From: Jejuia algarum
GTDB lineage: Bacteria; Bacteroidota; Bacteroidia; Flavobacteriales; Flavobacteriaceae
Length of the DNA: 64,000 bases
Reading direction: 5' to 3'
Assembly (NCBI GenBank): GCA_947495775.1
Contig: CANMAQ010000017.1
Location: 1 to 64,000, forward strand
Both the position numbers and the translations under genes were made by a program. Under the pieces are notes generated by a model. The model searched no databases, had not been told where the DNA came from, and saw nothing but the letters and a program-made list of their open reading frames with translations. Position 1 is the first letter of the stretch; each line of letters starts with the position of its first letter. Positions 60,837-64,000 of the stretch are shown piece after piece.

Positions 60837-61601
60837 ATGAGAGGGAATTTTAAAATCAGGCTTTTAATTGGAGCTGCAATCGCTGTTTTTTTTGTTTTAA
60901 AACGCTGTAGTCAACGCGAAGAAAATCCTTATACAGGTCGCATGCAAACCATATCTATGTCTGCGGATAAAGAAATTGCTATAGGCATACAAAACGCGCC
61001 TCAAATGGCACAACAACATGGTGGTCTACATCCTGACAATCGCTTGCAAGCCATGGTAGACAACGTTGGTCATAAACTTGTAAACAACAGTGTTGCAAAA
61101 CAAACCCCTTACAAGTATGAATTTCACTTATTAAATGATCCTAATACTATAAATGCATTTGCCTTACCTGGAGGTCAAATTTTCATCACTTATGCCTTGT
61201 TTTCTAAATTAGAAAATGAAGACCAGCTCGCGGGTGTCTTGGGGCATGAAATAGGCCACGTCCTTGGCAGGCATAGTGCAGAACGTATTGCAGAAAGTGA
61301 ATACTGGCAAGGTCTTGCCACTGCTGGCTCTGTAGGTGCAGATATGGGAGGACTCGTTGGGGGCATTGGGCAAAACAAACTCCTTACTAATGGTAGAGAT
61401 GATGAATTAGAGAGTGACGATTTAGGGGTGAAATTTATGATCAAATCGGGTTACAATCCTAGAGAAATGATAGGCGTTATGGAGATCTTAAAAGCTGCTG
61501 CTGGCCCTAACCGCGTTCCTGAATTTAAAAGCACGCACCCCGACCCAGAAAATAGAATAGAAAAAATAGAAGCCTCTATTGAAAAATATAAAAGCTTATA
61601 A
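60837..61601 (+). CDS. M48-family metalloprotease (YggG/LoiP type)
   Basis: 254 residues. N-terminal membrane anchor 8-22; a cysteine at residue 24 follows it but the lipobox is poor. Zinc site HEIGH at 137-141 within LGHEIGHVLGRHSAE, with the later Glu ligand in ELESDDLGVKF near 193-203. Periplasmic or membrane quality control. A -7-like TACCTTTA upstream differs from the consensus in one base. Independent transcription unit. Confidence 0.9.
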   Translation: MRGNFKIRLLIGAAIAVFFVLKRCSQREENPYTGRMQTISMSADKEIAIGIQNAPQMAQQHGGLHPDNRLQAMVDNVGHKLVNNSVAKQTPYKYEFHLLNDPNTINAFALPGGQIFITYALFSKLENEDQLAGVLGHEIGHVLGRHSAERIAESEYWQGLATAGSVGADMGGLVGGIGQNKLLTNGRDDELESDDLGVKFMIKSGYNPREMIGVMEILKAAAGPNRVPEFKSTHPDPENRIEKIEASIEKYKSL

Positions 61602-61692
61602 AATCGTAATACGCCGCATTAATTAGGTTTACCTCCTTTTACGGATTGCTGTATTCCCTGAAAGATACTATTTGTAATCCTTTTGAAATCTT

Positions 61693-61700
61693 TATATTTG
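61693..61700 (+). promoter_or_regulatory. -7 box of gpmI
   Basis: TATATTTG matches TAnnTTTG, 21 bp upstream of the ATG at 61722. It supports that start over the frame's first ATG at 61683, which would lie upstream of transcription. Confidence 0.55.
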
Positions 61701-61721
61701 CGCACTAAAACAAGCCAAAAA

Positions 61722-63239
61722 ATGAACAAAAAAGTCATACTTATGATATTGGATGGCTGGGGAAAATCACCAGATCCAAAAGTTTCTGCAATAGATAATG
61801 CCAACACGCCTTTTATAGATAGTCTTTATGACAAATATGCTAGTGCTTCCCTAAGAACAGATGGGTTACACGTTGGATTACCTGAAGGACAGATGGGAAA
61901 TAGTGAAGTTGGCCATATGAATTTAGGTGCAGGACGTATCGTATATCAAGATTTGGTTAAAATCAATTTAGCTGTTGAAAATAAAACCTTAAATAACGAA
62001 CCAGTCCTTGTGGATGCATTTAACTATGCCAAAACAAACAATAAGGACGTTCATTTTTTAGGACTGCTTAGTAATGGTGGGGTGCATTCTCACATCAATC
62101 ATATTAAAGGCTTGATAGATGCTTCGCATGAGGCGGGTGTTCCTAATGCCTTTATTCACGGTTTTACAGATGGTCGAGATGTAGATCCTAAATCTGGAGC
62201 CGGTTTTGTAAAAGACTTACAAACTTATATCGAAGACAAGAATGCACAAATAGCTAGTATTTCTGGACGTTATTATGCAATGGATCGAGATAAAAGATGG
62301 GAACGTATCAAATTAGTATACGATGCCTTAGTACATGCAAATGGAACACTATCTAATGATATCGTGGGCTCTATCGAACAACATTATGCCGATGGTATTA
62401 CCGATGAATTTATAAAACCTATCATTGCTACAGACGCTAATAATGCTCCACTTACTCAAGTAAAACCAGGAGATGTCATCGTGTTTTTTAACTTTAGAAC
62501 CGATAGAGGTAGAGAACTTACAGAGGTATTATCACAACAGGACTTCCCTGAACACGATATGCAAAAACTTGATTTGCATTATGTAACATTAACGAATTAT
62601 AACGATGCTTATAAAGGCATTAATGTTATTTTTAATAAAGACAACCTAACAGAAACATTAGGTGAAGTTTTAGCTAAACACAACAAGACACAAATTAGAA
62701 TTGCTGAAACTGAAAAATACCCTCATGTTACATTTTTCTTTTCTGGAGGTCAAGAGGCCCCTTTTAAAGGTGAAGATCGCATTTTAAGAAATTCACCAAA
62801 AGTGGCAACGTACGATTTAAAACCAGAAATGAGTGCTTTTGAACTAAAAGACGCCTTAGTTCCTGAATTAGAAAAAGGTGCTGTTGATTTTGTATGCTTA
62901 AACTTCGCCAATGGAGATATGGTAGGCCATACAGGAGTTATGGAAGCCGCTATAAAAGCATGTGAAGCTGTAGACAGTTGTGTTAAAGATGTGGTAGAAA
63001 CAGGTTTAGAACACGGTTACACCACTTTACTTATCGCCGATCACGGTAACTGTGAAACAATGATTAATCCAGACGGATCACCAAACACAGCACATACAAC
63101 AAACCCAGTGCCTATTATACTTATAGATAATGAGCTTACTCAAATTAAAGATGGTATTCTTGGAGATTTAGCACCTACTATTTTAAAATTAATAGGTGTA
63201 CCGCAACCAGAAGCAATGACCCAACACCCTCTCGTTTAA
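61722..63239 (+). CDS. gpmI: 2,3-bisphosphoglycerate-independent phosphoglycerate mutase
   Basis: 505 residues from ATG 61722, the usual length. Interconverts 3- and 2-phosphoglycerate in glycolysis using Mn2+. Metal-binding Asp11 (LMILDGWG), phospho-acceptor Ser61 (GQMGNSEVGH), HGFTDGRDV near 146-154, ADHGNCE near 441-447, and the C-terminal HTTNPVP motif near 458-464 with metal-binding His. Followed 23 bp later by the HAD gene. Confidence 0.96.
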   Translation: MNKKVILMILDGWGKSPDPKVSAIDNANTPFIDSLYDKYASASLRTDGLHVGLPEGQMGNSEVGHMNLGAGRIVYQDLVKINLAVENKTLNNEPVLVDAFNYAKTNNKDVHFLGLLSNGGVHSHINHIKGLIDASHEAGVPNAFIHGFTDGRDVDPKSGAGFVKDLQTYIEDKNAQIASISGRYYAMDRDKRWERIKLVYDALVHANGTLSNDIVGSIEQHYADGITDEFIKPIIATDANNAPLTQVKPGDVIVFFNFRTDRGRELTEVLSQQDFPEHDMQKLDLHYVTLTNYNDAYKGINVIFNKDNLTETLGEVLAKHNKTQIRIAETEKYPHVTFFFSGGQEAPFKGEDRILRNSPKVATYDLKPEMSAFELKDALVPELEKGAVDFVCLNFANGDMVGHTGVMEAAIKACEAVDSCVKDVVETGLEHGYTTLLIADHGNCETMINPDGSPNTAHTTNPVPIILIDNELTQIKDGILGDLAPTILKLIGVPQPEAMTQHPLV

Positions 63240-63262
63240 ATCATTGAGAATAGCCCAGCGTT

Positions 63263-63676
63263 ATGAATTTTAAAGACACATTAATTATTGCAGTTGATTT
63301 TGACGGTACAATTGTGGAGGATGCTTATCCTAAAATAGGCAAACCCCAACTCTTTGCTTTCGATACGCTTAAAAAATTGCAAGAACATGGGCATCGTTTA
63401 ATATTATGGACTTACAGGTCTGGTGATAAACTCGATGAAGCTGTCGCCTTCTGTAAAGAAAACGGCATTCATTTTTATGCAGTGAACCACAGTTTCCCTG
63501 AAGAAGACTTCGCCAATGATGTAAGTCGTAAAATTAATGCAGATCTCTTTATCGACGATAGAAACATAGGAGGCTTTATAGGTTGGGGAGAAGTCTATCA
63601 ATTAATAACTAATGGAACCGCATTACCTGTAGCTCCTAAAAAAAAGAAATCCTTTTTAGATTTTTTTAAATCATGA
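63263..63676 (+). CDS. Small HAD-superfamily protein (BT0820 type)
   Basis: 137 residues. Motif I AVDFDGTIVEDAYP near 9-22 has the catalytic aspartates; LILWTYRSGDKLDEAVAFCKENG near 44-66 is motif II plus cap region; NADLFIDDRNIGG near 91-103 is the motif IV aspartate pair. The cap domain is minimal, as in the BT0820 group. Substrate unknown. Its stop overlaps the map start (ATGA). Confidence 0.88.
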   Translation: MNFKDTLIIAVDFDGTIVEDAYPKIGKPQLFAFDTLKKLQEHGHRLILWTYRSGDKLDEAVAFCKENGIHFYAVNHSFPEEDFANDVSRKINADLFIDDRNIGGFIGWGEVYQLITNGTALPVAPKKKKSFLDFFKS

Positions 63677-64000
63677 TAAAAATAAAAACCAAAGAAGAGA
63701 TCGAATTAATGCGCGAAAGCGCATTAATCGTCTCTAAAACTTTAGGGGAACTCGCTAAAGAGATCAAGCCCGGCATTACAACTTTACAACTTGATAAAAT
63801 TGCAGAAGAAAGCATTAGAGATCAAGGTGCGATTCCTGGTTTCTTAGGCTTATACGATTTCCCAAACACCTTATGCATGAGCCCTAATGAACAAGTTGTT
63901 CACGGTATTCCAAACAACACCCCTCTTGTTGAAGGTGATATTATTTCTATCGATTGTGGGGCTTTAAAAAATGGCTTTTATGGCGATCATGCTTATACGT
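63673..64000 (+). CDS. map: Methionine aminopeptidase, 3' end outside window
   Basis: The first 109 codons are present. Removes initiator methionine. MIKIKTKEEIELMRESALIVSKT and GFLGLYDFPNTLCMSPNEQVVHGIP near 56-80 are the standard N-terminal half; the conserved His in VVHGI (near 77) and the first metal-binding Asp in IISIDCG near 96-102 are visible. The remaining metal ligands lie beyond the window edge. Its ATG overlaps the HAD gene stop (ATGA), so it is co-translated. Confidence 0.93.
   Translation, partial: MIKIKTKEEIELMRESALIVSKTLGELAKEIKPGITTLQLDKIAEESIRDQGAIPGFLGLYDFPNTLCMSPNEQVVHGIPNNTPLVEGDIISIDCGALKNGFYGDHAYT

Noticed and set aside
1..64000. CRISPR arrays, integrases and restriction or toxin-antitoxin systems
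   Set aside because: No regularly spaced direct repeats and no recognisable integrase, Cas, methylase or classical toxin-antitoxin genes seen.

Overview
The window comes from an AT-rich genome of the phylum Bacteroidota, almost certainly family Flavobacteriaceae. The grounds are the gene content (Hcp-like TssD of the Bacteroidota type VI secretion system, DUF1573 and DUF6702 proteins, TPR hybrid kinases), the order psd - acyl-CoA-binding protein, and promoters built on the Bacteroidota -7 box TAnnTTTG. The genus is not determined. I read about 65 genes, one tRNA-Gly(UCC), one IS630-type insertion sequence, a four-copy dispersed palindromic repeat, about a dozen terminators and several promoters or operators.

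Region 1 (1-7470) is accessory. Three small lipoprotein genes lie downstream of a LysM-GH19 muramidase-like toxin gene and a TssD/Hcp gene with a C-terminal extension, all on the minus strand. I read this as a type VI effector-immunity cassette. The toxin gene is a mosaic: its 5' part is about 45-48% GC, while its 3' catalytic part and the adjoining lipoprotein gene are about 20-27% GC. Next come an uncharacterised small-lipoprotein / four-helix membrane protein / coiled-coil cassette, a XRE repressor with a divergent small gene and a paired AGTATACT operator, and a structured RNA candidate ending in a terminator.

Region 2 (7470-14875) is core: NUDIX, pyrE, SRPBCC, birA, rsfS, ftsH, LUD protein, cdsA, psd and acyl-CoA-binding protein. 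Region 3 (14876-18798) holds two secreted proteins, a frameshifted IS630 element and two copies of the dispersed repeat. Region 4 (18799-37582) has valS, a DUF1573 protein, an aminotransferase, murB, an ECF sigma/anti-sigma pair, aquaporin, a glycosyltransferase / sigma factor / Nramp-like transporter operon, lipA, a hybrid kinase, lpxK, a collagen-linker leucine-rich lipoprotein and a Nif3-like protein. Region 5 (37586-47748) contains a cysteine-less zinc-ribbon homologue, msrA and an eight-gene kynurenine degradation operon (kynureninase, kynurenine 3-monooxygenase, RidA-type deaminase, aldehyde dehydrogenase, GNAT, atypical SDR, 3-hydroxyanthranilate dioxygenase, ACMS decarboxylase). Region 6 (47933-64000) has an M16 protease, O-methyltransferase, a second hybrid kinase, TatA, an M1 peptidase with DUF6702 and carboxypeptidase-regulatory-like genes, dipeptidase E, tRNA-Gly, GNAT, M48 protease, gpmI, a HAD protein and the start of map.

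The most interesting parts are the type VI cassette with its GC breakpoint, the dispersed palindromic repeat (four copies sharing an ungapped 37-bp core), the operator of the XRE switch, and several enzymes that lack the textbook motif of their family (Nramp-like, SDR, zinc-ribbon).
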